Assembly: GCA_006384855.1 (NCBI GenBank)
Contig: VCJN01003259.1
Location: forward strand, 186,001-250,000
Source of the DNA: Tetraselmis striata
Taxonomy: Eukaryota > Chlorophyta > Chlorodendrophyceae > Chlorodendrales > Chlorodendraceae
Length of the DNA: 64,000 nt
Direction: 5' to 3'
Positions within the stretch are counted from its first letter, which is position 1. Each line of letters opens with the position of its first letter. The translations under genes and the position numbers were made by a program. Positions 46,536-56,699 of the stretch are shown here, in pieces. Under the pieces are notes generated by a model. That model saw only the letters and a program-made list of their open reading frames with translations. It searched no databases and had not been told where the DNA came from.

Positions 46536-48789
46536 TCAGCATGAGGCCATACCCCCGAATGTAGTTCCATCACGCAGCGTCCAGTGCGCATCCAAAGTCA
46601 CGGAGCGCAGGGTGCGCTGCGACACTTTGAACTGCATCTTTAGCTTGTCTGCGTCACTACCCAGCACACAATAAGGTATGAGGAGAGCAGTGCATGCATC
46701 TACAACGACATGCAATGCAGCGCGGGTGGCAAGGGCACTCGTTTGTGTATGCCATGCCCTGGCAGAGAGCGTATTCTTCCGGCAGAACTGCATGGCCTCC
46801 CATGCATCAGTCGGAATATGAACGTCAAGCTGCGCCAACCGCTCTCGGTCGGGGTTGGGGTGCTCAGCAGTGGCGTTTGGCCTGCAGCCGCTTGACGGTC
46901 TTCTCCACCAGCGACAGGACGGACACATGTATATATGGGCAGAAACAGTCACTCTGGCATATGTGCAACATCATATTATTGAGAAAAATGTATGGAAATT
47001 CAGTGCATGGGGAAAAGGAAAGGAGAAAAGGGGGGGGGGGGGGGGGGGGGGATGCTCACCATGCCGCCGATTATGCACTCGCTTATAGTTCTCATCCATC
47101 AACGAGGGCAGCGCATCCCGGAATGGATCAAACAGCTTGTTGTCAAGCCGCCCGTTTAGCTGGCGCAGTTCCATAATGATATCCTTGCTTTGAGAAGACA
47201 GAGCAAACAAGGTTGTTGCCAACCCCACCTTGCTCTGCGCTTGGGTTGGGGGACGTCACAGGTGACACACTCGGAGATTGCTTGCGTTGCTGACTTGTTG
47301 CTCAACACAATGCCAGGCTCGTAGACAGAGGCAATAAACTTCTCCTTCAAAGCACGGCTGCAGTACCGCTCCTGGCTGGCAGTCAGCTCAGCCACAAGGC
47401 GTGCGTCCTCGTTCATATTGCCAGCTCTAGCCCACGGGTTGGATTCCAGGACACGCGCCAGATGAAATGAGCAGCAACCCCGGCCTGGCTACCGCCCGGC
47501 ATCCAGCTCCACAGGTGGAAGGGTGTCGACAGCCCCGCGCCTTCAAATGTTGCATGAACTTGAACCGCTTCCGCTTGCTTGTCTAGCCCCACCATGTAGT
47601 CGTTGGCGTCGATCTGCGCGTAGTCGTCGGAGTCGAGCAGCTTGTTGTTGATGCTGAAGATGTCGACATGGACAGTCTTGCCGGCTCGGAGCGGTTGCAC
47701 GAGTATGAACTTCACGGCATGGACTGCGTCGCGTTGGTCGTCGAGAGTAGCAGCGTGTGCCACATTTTGTCGCTTGTTTTGCACATATATACTCTCGTAA
47801 TACCGGTTGACATGGCCCCTTAGGGACTTGAAGTACTTGAGGCATTCCGGCCAGTGCCCTTCGCGCTGCCGGTTGCAGTTGGTGTTGGTGGAGGCCGCGT
47901 CCAGCTCGAGAATGCTATTGGCCAACCGGTGATGGTATTGCTTGCCTTTTTGGCCTTCCCTCTTCATGTCAACAAGGCCCTTGAGCCCTTTTCGAAGAGG
48001 GTTGCTAGTTGTACCGGGAACACGCGGAAACAGTCCGCGCGTCAGCAAAACTATCGAGCATGGGCATACGTGATGCGGAGGGTGCGGTGGGGTTATCTAC
48101 TTTACTAGTAGCAAGGCAGCGGCGGTGCTAGAGCGATGCCGTACGATACATCAACGATTCCGGTTTCGGTTTCAGTTTATTTGGGTTCAAGCGACAACAG
48201 CTTAGCTCGTTCAAACATCGTCCATCTATCGAGCCTATCTATGCAAGCATATGGCAACATCGAGGGCGGTCTCACCTGAAGCGCGCTTCTCCACATCGCC
48301 TCCCTCATTTCCATCGTAAGGGGAGACAATGCGTTTGCAATGCGGGAGATGAACGGAGCGCCTACAGTTGTGATGCAAGTCGCCGCCCGGCCCACTCCCC
48401 AGCTCCGCCAGTGCTCGAGCACATCATTGTATAGTATCTCAGAGGCATACATCGTCTTAGTCTGCCGAGGGGGTGGGAGGGCTCTCTCGCCGCATTGCGT
48501 GCGAGCCGCAACGCAAAGCTCCTAGAAACCTTCCACCCGCCGCCTCTGAGGCGCGTGGCCCTCCTGTAGCTACACGTCGAACGAGAACTTGTTGATTGGC
48601 ACGTCATGCATCATCTTCCATATCTTCTTCTGCAACATGATGCGGGTGATGTCATACTTGTCTTGCTGGGGCTGGCGCCTTCTACCTCCCGAGGCGATGG
48701 TGCAGTCTATGTGTTGCACGCATGATGCAGAGATGATGGCGTCGGCTCTCAGGACGAGGTGGCTACTATCGAAAGTCGGCAACTGCACG
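46536..48789 (-). CDS. Unidentified multi-exon gene
   Basis: Minus-strand exons: one ending ...HDVPINKFSFD, phase 0 donor GTGTAG (about 48557), joined to TKTMYASEILYNDVLEHW (acceptor CTCGGCAG, about 48463); this exon has a GTGAGA donor after ...MWRSALQ. Next, 48048-47453 encodes GLKGLVDMKREGQKGKQYHH, ECLKYFKSLRGHVNRYYES, VDIFSINNKLLDSDDYAQID; GT-AG segments of 26 nt (47427-47452 and 47229-47254) would link it to NMNEDARLVAELTASQERYC and LATTLFALSSQSKDIIMELR, then a GTGAGC donor directly followed by a C-run (47030-47051 on plus). The last exon, to 46536, contains LAQLDVHIPTDAWEAMQFC. No domain was recognised; it could be a host gene or a large transposon ORF. Its 5' end is unresolved. Confidence 0.45.
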
Positions 48790-49332
48790 TTCCAGAAGCT
48801 CGCAGAGAGTGTGCGTGTCTAGGCACGGCCTACCGAGGTCGACGACAATCTTGCCCAAGAGCATGCCAGCCCTTCCCAGACCACCGTTGGCTTCAGGCTA
48901 ACTTCGTCGTCGTCTGCCATCCCTGGCGACCATGGCGGGCCATGTTGGGCCAGCGGAAGGTAGCGCGTGACTGCCCAGCCTGGCGAAGCGCCGCCGCCGC
49001 GTTATAGTACGGTTTCGTTTGCCTATATGATATAGATACCGTTGCCAGCTCACGCTGTTCGGCGGTGAGAGACCTAGCTCAGGCCATCAGCCGCCCAGCA
49101 CTGCTTAAATGCTGAAATGAAAGTTTCGAACCCAAATTAAAGATCCCCCCCCCCCCCCCACCCCCGCCTCCCTCAGTTTCTCCGAAAATCCGGTACCTAA
49201 AACATATCATTTAATCGTAACTGCCTAGTAATGCGCAGTAATCCTGGAATGCTCGATGTTAATCTCAATGTACTATAAACCAGGCCCGGAAGTAATTGCC
49301 AGTAATAATAGCTGTTCCATCTATAGTACGAG

Positions 49333-49435
49333 TGTAAGGATATGTACCACACAAATCCCGGGGCGAACTTTACTTTACTTTTACCACACAAATCCCCAGG
49401 TGGGTACCCAGTGCCTGGTGCGCAGTATCCTTACA
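49333..49435 (+). mobile_element. Solo LTR of the miniature element
   Basis: TGTAAGGATATG...TATCCTTACA flanked by an exact 5-bp duplication ACGAG (49328-49332 and 49436-49440). Compared with the 74-bp LTRs it has an extra ~29 bp, GGGGCGAACTTTACTTTACTTTT plus a repeated ACCACACAAATCCC. It supports LTR-type insertion with 5-bp target duplication. Confidence 0.7.
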
Positions 49436-50061
49436 ACGAGTAAGGAGCTAACAAGGCGTACACTATACCAGGCCTATGTGCTCGGCTGTACCAGCACCTT
49501 GTGCTCGTACGTATTGTTGCTGGTGATGATAGTTGTCGTGCTTATATATTTATTCTTATATAAATGGATTAATAATCTATAAATTGGTGAGGAACTCGCG
49601 CGCTGTAGATCATGAAGTGGAGGAGCAGGCGCACACGTAGTATGCCCTGCAGGTGTAGCGATATAGGATGTAGCGATCCCGAATTCGCAAATCCCCAATT
49701 CATTAATCCTTGTTACCGGTACCTTTTAGCGTGATGTAATCCAATACCGACGACTAGTCCTGTAATCCCGGTATCCAGGACTGCGGCCCCGGACTCGCCG
49801 GAGAAAAAATGATTTAGCGACAATAATTCTTCCTGCAGGCTACAGATAGTCAGATAGTAGCGACTATTTACGTCAAAAAGTCAAAGTAAAACGCAAGGGT
49901 ACCAGTACGCTCTCATCGACATCGTCGCCAGCAGCAACGTCGGATGACGCCCGTGCTGCGCTGCGACTGCTCTGCGAGGATGAACAGTCGCCATATAAAA
50001 CTGCCGCAGCAACAGGCCAGGCCTGACGAAAAACATTTCACTGGCAAGGAGCGCTTGTCGC

Positions 50062-50080
50062 GACGATAGCGACTATCGTC
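50062..50080. promoter_or_regulatory. Perfect palindrome upstream of UGT gene (site 1)
   Basis: GACGATAG-CGA-CTATCGTC: two perfect 8-bp arms, 3-base spacer. It contains the window-wide motif TAGCGACTA at its centre. About 290 bases upstream of the start at 50369. A protein-binding site is inferred from symmetry and repetition only. Confidence 0.45.
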
Positions 50081-50120
50081 CTCTCGCGCGACGGCTCGGG
50101 GAACGCGCAGTGCTCGTTGC

Positions 50121-50143
50121 GACGATACAGTACCCGTATCGTC
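50121..50143. promoter_or_regulatory. Perfect palindrome upstream of UGT gene (site 2)
   Basis: GACGATAC-AGTACCC-GTATCGTC: 8-bp arms nearly identical to site 1, 7-base spacer, followed by the same CTCTC. The context GCG before and CTCTC after is shared with site 1, and a half-site ACTATCGTCC follows at about 50193. Hence a duplicated promoter element is likely; a TATA-like TTTATAG lies at about 50169. Confidence 0.45.
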
Positions 50144-50368
50144 CTCTCCGCCCGGCCCCACTTGCTACTTTATAGCGCTACAAAGAAAGACTACTATCGT
50201 CCACCCTGTATATCCTTGTCGTCTTGTCCGGTACCGTCTCCGCCAGTTACCCGAACCTGCAGTCGGCAGCTGATAGGTAGAGTGTGCAGTAGCGACACAG
50301 TGCGTGCAGCCGTGCAGCGCTGCCTGCTTGCCAACAACGACAGCTTGCCGGACAAACGAGGCGACATC

Positions 50369-52551
50369 ATGCTGGCCGTCCGCGCTCGCATCGGTGCGCC
50401 GGTTGCGTTGCTGTTTCTGGCGGCGTGCCTGACTTCGGCGGAGGTGCTACACCGTGACGCTGAGCAGGTCTTATCACATTCCTACCATGACTGCAGAGAG
50501 AAACTGAGGAGAGAGGGGGGGGGGGGGGGGGGGGGGGGGGTTCCCCTGCCAAACGGAACGGGCGACTCGTTATGTATAGGTGCCTTTGCGGCGAACCTTG
50601 CGATTGGCTTGGCTGGCCCTGCCTGGCGATCCCGGTAGACAAGCGTTTGTTTCCCGCCGGGTAAAAGTCCGCCCCCGGCCATCGGGCCGCATGTTCTCGC
50701 TCGGTGTTTGCTGCCCGATTGCGTCCCCGTCCCCGTTCCCGTGTGCAGCTTCTCTGATAACTGTGTGCGGTTCGCTTCCCGTTGCCGTGACCACGTAGGC
50801 GCTGCGCGAGAAGAAGCTGTCACTCAATCTGCTGGTGGTTTCACTGCCGATGTCACCCATGCATAGCGTGGTCGCGATCGCGCAGGAGATGTGCCTGCGC
50901 GGTCACAATGTGACGGTGGTAAGCCTAGGCGAGGAGGGGCGCGCCAAGGTGAAGAAGTACTCCCCCGGCTGTGCGTTGCGCTATATAGCCGCGGCTCCCA
51001 TGCCTCTGAACAAGACCGAGATGGCCGCTGTCCTCGGCGGGCGTATCGCCAAGACCAACAGCACCTTTGGCCAGATGTCTATAGCCTCGCGGGAGCTGTT
51101 CGCGCCATTGGGGGGCGCGCTGCAGGAGGGTGTTGCCCGCCTGCTCGATGAGGGCGTCGTCACGCCGGACTACGCGCTTGTCAGCCTGCCGGTGGGCAGC
51201 ATCGCCCCGAAGTTGGCCGAGCTCGGCGTCGAGTTTGCCGTCAAGTGAGCACCGTCCACCTTTCCTAGCTTCCCCTGCTTCCCTAAAGCGGAATCGGCAC
51301 TGACTTGGTCCGGCTGTGCCTGTCGCTCTCGGCAGCCTCCCTTCAATGCTGCTGCCGCCGGTGTCGCCCTATCCCGCAGCCTGGGTCCCTATCGCCTTCT
51401 TAGATATCAGCGTCCATGATCGCCGACTGCTCCCTCGCCTGGCTGTCCGCCTCACCTGGCACGCCATGCGCCTGGTGCGGTACGCTGCCTCTGCAGCGGG
51501 CGTCATCCCGCCCGCAATGTCAGACATGGACCCCGCTATGCTCCGCGACAAGCTCATGCTGGTGAATAGGTAATTGCGTGGGCACATATACACCCCTTGT
51601 AATGCGCCTGTCTGCCTGTCTGTTCCCAGCTTCACAACAGAATCCGCGCCTCGCTTTGTGGACGTGTGTGGTCATCACCGCAACGAGAAGCTGAACCCCC
51701 CCCCCCCCCCCCCCCCCTCTTTGCATGTGACGTGCAGTATCCCGGGCCTCGATTACCCCCAGCCGCTGCCACCCCTGGTGCAGTACACCGGGCCGATCGT
51801 ATCACTGGCCAGCGACCGCATGGAGAGCTTCCCGCCCGAGGTGGAGGCATGGCTGAGCAATCTCCCGCCCGACAAGCCGGTCGTGTACGTGAGCTACGGC
51901 ACCGTGGCGGTGCTCAGTCCCGAGCAGGTGGCGCACATGGCGGCCGAGCTCACCAGCGAGGAGTTTGCCACGCTTTGGGCGCTCCCAAAGGAGCAGCAGA
52001 CAGGGCTGCCGGATCCGCTGCCGCCGCTGATGATGGTAGGGGGATGGATCCCCACGCCGCGCGCTCTGGCGCACCCCGCCGTCTCTGCCTTCGTTAGCCA
52101 CTGCGGCGGCAACAGCGTCGCGGAGGCGATGGCGGCCGGCGTGCCGATTGTGGGCTACCCGCAGTTTGGGGACCAGCCGGCGGTGTGCCGGCGCGTGGCG
52201 GACGCCGGCGCCGGCGTTACAGCCCCTGCCAAGCAGTCGTGGCTGCGTCGCGCCGACGTCCTGGCCGTGCTGGCCAATGAGGGCTTCGCGACCCGCGCCA
52301 CCCAGCTGGCGGGGCTCTTTGCCGCGTTTGGCGGCGCCACCAAGGCGGCGGACCTACTGGAGGCAGGCGCTCGCGGTGGGCTGGCGCTCATGGTCCCCCC
52401 CACGGAGGAGTCCTTCCTCAGCTGGCTGCTCCTGGAGGGCTACGATCTGGCCGTTCTCGCTGGGCTGGCGGCCTTTGGCGCTGGATACCTCGCCGCACAC
52501 TGCTGCCGGCGCCGCCCCAAGAGCCAGCCCAGCAAGGCCAAGGCCGCGTGA
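50369..52551 (+). CDS. UDP-glycosyltransferase, ER/membrane type (GT1 family)
   Basis: Exons: 50369 to 50443 or 50467; 50799-51244; 51336-51569; 51630-51665; 51738-52551, all in frame (about 535-542 aa). It starts with a signal peptide (MLAVRARIGAPVALLFLAAC). The N-terminal acceptor-binding half shows LLVVSLPMSPMHSVVAIAQE; the C-terminal half has VVYVSYGTVAVLSPEQV and the donor-binding signature GGWIPTPRALAHPAVSAFVSHCGGNSVAEA...GVPIVGYPQFGDQPAVC, in shortened form. GT1 enzymes move a sugar from UDP-sugar to small lipophilic acceptors. A C-terminal helix (YDLAVLAGLAAFGAGYLAA) and basic tail (SQPSKAKAA) imply membrane anchoring like animal UGTs, unlike soluble plant ones. Intron 1 carries a G-run (50516-50540), intron 4 a C-run (51696-51717). 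The acceptor substrate is unknown; the first donor is uncertain. Confidence 0.9.
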
Positions 52552-52906
52552 GCCCCCGGCAGGGCCCCCTACTCAAGCAAGCCCCCAAGAACACTTTCAG
52601 GAAAACTGTCTGAAACCACCACAGCTGTGAAGGATTGTGTGCTCCTGAATACCCAATGCAAAACCTTTACGGGTTTTAGGTTATAGAGTTTTTACGCAAA
52701 GCATCAGCTCATAACCGGTGCCATGCGACCACGCCAGTTTGCAAGCTGCGCGTACCAGTACCAGTACCTCTTTGACAGGGGCTCAGATCACTCCGTCATT
52801 CAGGCAGGCAGGCATGTGAGCGTGTGAGCATGCTCTCGTCCTCTTTTGCAGCTGCCCCTCTTGGTCTCCGTCAGGAAGCGCACTCAATAGCTGCAACCGG
52901 CGCTTC

Positions 52907-52911
52907 TTACA
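52907..52911 (-). terminator. TGTAA poly(A) signal for SF3A2
   Basis: TTACA on the plus strand, i.e. TGTAA on the minus strand, about 130 bases past the SF3A2 stop. TGTAA is the usual poly(A) signal of green algae. Between the UGT stop (52551) and here no gene is supported; GTACCAGTACCAGTACC lies at about 52750-52766. Confidence 0.5.
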
Positions 52912-53040
52912 GCCCCCTGCCCTCTCATGCCCCCGCCGCCTACCATCGGCAGAGCAGCACCGGCATGCACCCCTGGGCGGGTACGGCGGGGCAGGCCACC
53001 TCCATCCCCTGAGCCTCTCCGCTCACGCTGCCCAAAGCGA

Positions 53041-54815
53041 TCACTGGCCCGGCGGTGGCGGTGGCATATTCTGCAGGGAGAGGGAAGAGGGGTGGGGGGG
53101 GGGGAAGGGGGGTTAGTGCCTCTGCAGTAGGGAGGGAGGGTGTCAAGTGCCGAAAGCCAGCCCGCCTCAGGAGCTTTTCTCAGAGAGCGATGTCCCACTT
53201 GCCAACGGTGATATGCGCAAAGATCACCCTCCCTGCTTCCCCCCGCACCCCCCTGCCTGCAAACACCACAGCACGCGCCCACCCACTGCTCCACCTCCTC
53301 CTGCGAGCGATAGCGGCGCACCTGTGGCGGCGGCGGCATGCCGGGTGGCGGCGGCATGCCCGGCGGCGGTGGCATTCCGGGCGGTGGTGCCGGGAAGCCT
53401 CCGGGCACTGCGCGAACAATTGATCCAGCCAGAATCGAAGCAAGTCAGCAGCGTGTGAGAAGAAAACGCCAAATGGGAAGAGAAGTATAAGGCCAGAGGC
53501 GGGGAGGGGGGGGGGGGGGGGGGGGCAGGTGGGCCTGGGGGGGAGCTAAATGGGGGGTGGGGGGGGGGGGGGGGGGGGGTGGGGCTCACTAGGCGGCGGC
53601 GGCAGGCTGCCGGGTGGCATGGGTGGCAGCGGCGGCGGCGGCATACGCGGCGCGCGCACACCCTTGAACGTCAGCTGCAGCGAGAAGGTCTGCGCGCGCC
53701 GAGACGGAGATCCAAAGGAGTCAGCCGGGCGCGCAGGTGGGGGAGGGGTGCAGGGCAGGCGCTCGGAGCAGCGCACGTGAGGTCGGTTGCGGGCAGCTGG
53801 CCAGTACAGACATAAAAGGGTGGGGAAGGAAGGGGCAAGGGGGGGGGGGGGGAGGGGGGGCTACCTTGTTGTCGGGATCCCAGTGCGTGAAGAACTTGAT
53901 GGGGTTCTTCTCGATCTCCTGGTTGGGCACCTTGAAGGCAATGGTCTGCGCATCGCCGTGTGTCAGAGTCGGGGCCAGAGTGGGGTAACAGTATCGCGGG
54001 CGGGTGCTTGTGCAGAATTGAAGAGGGGGGGGGGGGGAGGGGGGGGGGGAGACCTCGTAGGGGTCCGCTGCAAACAGAAGGTACTGGAAGCTCTTGTCTT
54101 GCGTCTCCACTCGCTGCTCGTAGGCGCTCATGAAGCGGTGGCGCGGCTTGACGCCATCGTCGATCTCGGGATACTCCACCTGGAAGAGCAGCGAGCGCTG
54201 CTTGGCGTCCGCGTCGTACTGCTTGGTCACACGGTACCCGGGCCGCCCGATCTTCACCGTCTTCTTCACCGACACGCGGCGCTGCGGCTGCGGCAGCACC
54301 GCCTTCTCTGTCGCCTCGCGCGCCGCGCGCTTGGCCAGGTTTTGCTGATGGCGCTTTCCCTGCGAGCAGATGCCCAGGTTGGGAAGGGAGCGCGGAGAAG
54401 AGGGGGGGGAGGGGGGGGGGCTCAGCGGGTCAACGGGGTAGGGGGCAGGCAGAGGAGTGAGGGGTGAGGACGACCCACCTGCGTGTGCGCAAGGTAGTTG
54501 CCCTCGTTGTTGTGCAGTGTCAGGCAGAGGCGGCACTCGTACTGCCCCAGGTGATTGCGCATGAAGTAGGGGTCCTTGGCCAGGTCGATCGTCTCCAGCG
54601 CCAGCCGCCGCAGCCGCTCGCGCCGCGCGATGGACTGCGCCCACCAAAGGAGGCAGCGCTCAGGCTCACGCTGCTGGCGAGGTACAGGAGGCGGCACCGG
54701 AAGCGACGGGGGGCAGGGGGCAGCAGGCGGGAGGATGGCGCACCTCAGTCTGCGAGGAGGCCGCCCCGCCGGAACCGGGCTTGGAGCCATGATCCCGCGC
54801 ATCCATGAACGACAT
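53041..54815 (-). CDS. SF3A2: Splicing factor 3A subunit 2 (SF3a66/Prp11)
   Basis: Seven exons on the minus strand: 54744-54815, 54479-54634, 54054-54359, 53865-53945, 53590-53689, 53322-53407, 53041-53070; 831 bases, 276 aa, all joins in frame. SF3A2 is part of the U2 snRNP SF3a complex that helps recognise the branch site. The N-terminus fits the family (DHGSKPGSGGAASSQTE, RRERLRRLALETIDLAKDP), followed by the matrin-type zinc finger with Cys58, Cys61, His74, His80 (YECRLCLTLHNNEG), then KIGRPGYRVTKQ, PRHRFMSAYEQRV and TIAFKVPNQEIEK. The C-terminus is a short Pro/Met-rich tail (GMPPPP repeats), far shorter than the animal tail. Five introns hold C-runs on the sense strand, several straight after the donor. 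Confidence 0.97.
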
Positions 54816-55651
54816 GGCGCCGAGCTATTCAGCCGCTGCTGCCCCGCCCGCACCGCGCTCTCCCTCTCCTCCCCCTCCCCTCACGTCCCTGCCTCTCCGC
54901 TCCGCTCCCACTCGCTGCCGCGCCTGCGCACCGACGCACCGCTGCAGTCAGCCCTACTGGTACCCCGCTGCAAGGCGCCAGCACCGTCATCCACACGAAG
55001 GGGAAGCCAACAGGCAGGCGGGCAGCCACCAGAGAACTGGCTTTGATCGGCGCGCCTACACCCCCCGTGGCGTCCGGGCTGGAGCAGCTGGATCAGGAAG
55101 GGCGCTCCTGGAGGAAGCGAGGGGGGCGGGGGGGCAAGGTCGGGGTGATACACGCGTGTCTCCACCGGCAAATCAAGGGAAACAGTGTAAGGCGCCTCTG
55201 ACAGTTGCCTGTCGCCACGGTTGGGGCTGCTGTGCTGCCGGCTGGAGGTTTGCGTCCAAGAGGTGTCAGTGGGTTCACCACGCTGATTCGCCGCGGGCAG
55301 ATGACACGGCCTGCGGCAGCCAGCAGGAGACGACGGCCCGCCGCCGGTAGCGGCACCTGCAGGTAAAACATCATCGGGTAATGCACGGATGAATCACGCA
55401 TTCAATATGTGTTCACTGAGACGTGGAGAAAGACAGACAAAGCAGAAAGCAGCAGCAGGGGGTTTTTCATGATAGTAACTTTTTGGTTACAGGGAGAGCG
55501 TCCGGACTGGTTTTTCATGATCGTCCATCGATATAGGTAGCAGACCATAACGTCTCCATTGCGTACGCTGGCAGATGCATTAATAGTAATACTACTGCAA
55601 TAAGAATCTATTGTTATGAATTCCGAAAGTGGTACAATGTTTTTGAGACAA

Positions 55652-55731
55652 GCTGGCGTGGCCGAGTGGTCTAAGGCGGTGGCTTTAGGCGCCATTCCGA
55701 GAGGGCGCAGGTTCGAACCCTGCCGCCAGCA
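55652..55731 (+). tRNA. trnL-UAG: tRNA-Leu (anticodon UAG)
   Basis: Complete cloverleaf: acceptor GCTGGCG pairs CGCCAGC, D-arm with GGCCGAGTGGTCTAAGGC (A box), anticodon loop TTTAGGC giving UAG, a long class-II variable arm (CCGAGAGG), T-arm GCAGGTTCGAACCCTGC (perfect B box), discriminator A. No intron. Read codon CUA/CUN Leu. Confidence 0.97.
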
Positions 55732-55738
55732 ATGAGGC

Positions 55739-55743
55739 TTTTT
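55739..55743 (+). terminator. Pol III terminator of tRNA-Leu
   Basis: TTTTT starting eight bases after the tRNA's last base, the expected RNA polymerase III stop. Confidence 0.85.
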
Positions 55744-55841
55744 GTGGGGTTCGTACCTTCACTTTCTACATCTCTACGGTAGTTTAAGGATTTAATGATT
55801 TACTCAGCATCTTCAAATCATCCGATAGTTTCCTATGTATA

Positions 55842-55861
55842 AGTTCGGTTCGAACCGAACT
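55842..55861. repeat. Perfect 20-bp palindrome
   Basis: AGTTCGGTTCGAACCGAACT equals its own reverse complement. It is followed by further GTTCGG/CCGAAC copies (55870-55945), so a region of about 100 bases is rich in this motif. Confidence 0.9.
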
Positions 55862-55945
55862 GAATCAAGGGAGTTCGGCCAATTACAGTTCGGAGTTCGG
55901 ACTCAATCGAACAACTGATCTGTCCGAACTGCCCAAACCAAACTG

Positions 55946-56643
55946 AGTTCACTGTAGGGCTCTTGGTGAGGCGGAGGTAGCCCAACCGGGTACCGGAGGC
56001 CTCCTCCGTCGCCTCGTAGGTGCGCAGGCAGGCTTCGAGCTATTGCACCGCCGCTGCCGTACCGCCGTGCGCATCAGACGTAATAGGCGCGGCTGAAAGC
56101 GTTGACAGAGCGCCGCGCAGCGCCGCGTTGGCGCCGCTATTGGAGAAGGCATAGTACCCGACGTGGATGTACCCGTCGTAGGCCGCCTGCGACTTTTTGT
56201 CCGCTAGGAAGACTCGAGCGAGCCGTGTCGTCGGGGAGATTCCATAGAAGTGGCTCGGTGATCTCGCGCAGCGGGCGCTCGAGACCGGGTGCGATGACCT
56301 TGCCGTAGTAGGCGAAGCCGACGAAGTTGCCTTGTGTAGTGTCGGGCTGCTCCGGCCGTAGTGCGACTTGCAGCGGATTGTTTCCCGTCGCTCCACCCTC
56401 GGGCGCGGCTGCGCTCGCGGGAATGACCGGCTGTGGGTCACCGGTGCCGCTAGCTCCCGCTAGGCTTGAAGGCGTCAGTCGGGCGAGCAAAGCAGCAATA
56501 GCTGCTTCGAATTTCCCGACCCGCCTCCGCTCGAGGTCCGATGATGAGTGCGCAAAGAGGAATTGCTCTAATGCTTCGGTAGCCAGGCCGGCGGTAGTGT
56601 CGCCGAAAGCGATGGCAGCGTCGTCTTTATCTCCGGAAGCCAT
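55946..56643 (-). pseudogene. Probable retroelement gag-like remnant
   Basis: ATG at 56643 (minus) opens MASGDKDDAAIAFGDTTAGL, EALEQFLFAHSSSDLERRR, FEAAIAALLARLTPSSL; near 56240-56260 the frame shifts to LARVFLADKKSQAAYDGYIH and GYYAFSNSGANAALRGAL, then a stop at 56040 after which coding-like sequence continues (LEACLRTYEATEEASGTRLG). One frameshift and one stop imply decay. No GT-AG segment repairs the shift. The gag-like assignment rests on general character only. Confidence 0.35.
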
Positions 56644-56699
56644 TGTGCCAACGCAGCGTTCCCGGGGAGCATGTGAAACGGCTCGTGAAGACGTGGTCT

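Noticed and set aside
53100-54430. Poly-Pro and poly-Gly frames on both strands around SF3A2 introns
   Set aside because: They come from G/C homopolymers in introns; the SF3A2 exons on the minus strand explain the coding.
56235-56265. A mini-intron to repair the frame jump in the 56-kb gag-like remnant
   Set aside because: No GT...AG of suitable length and phase exists there; a frameshift is the better explanation.
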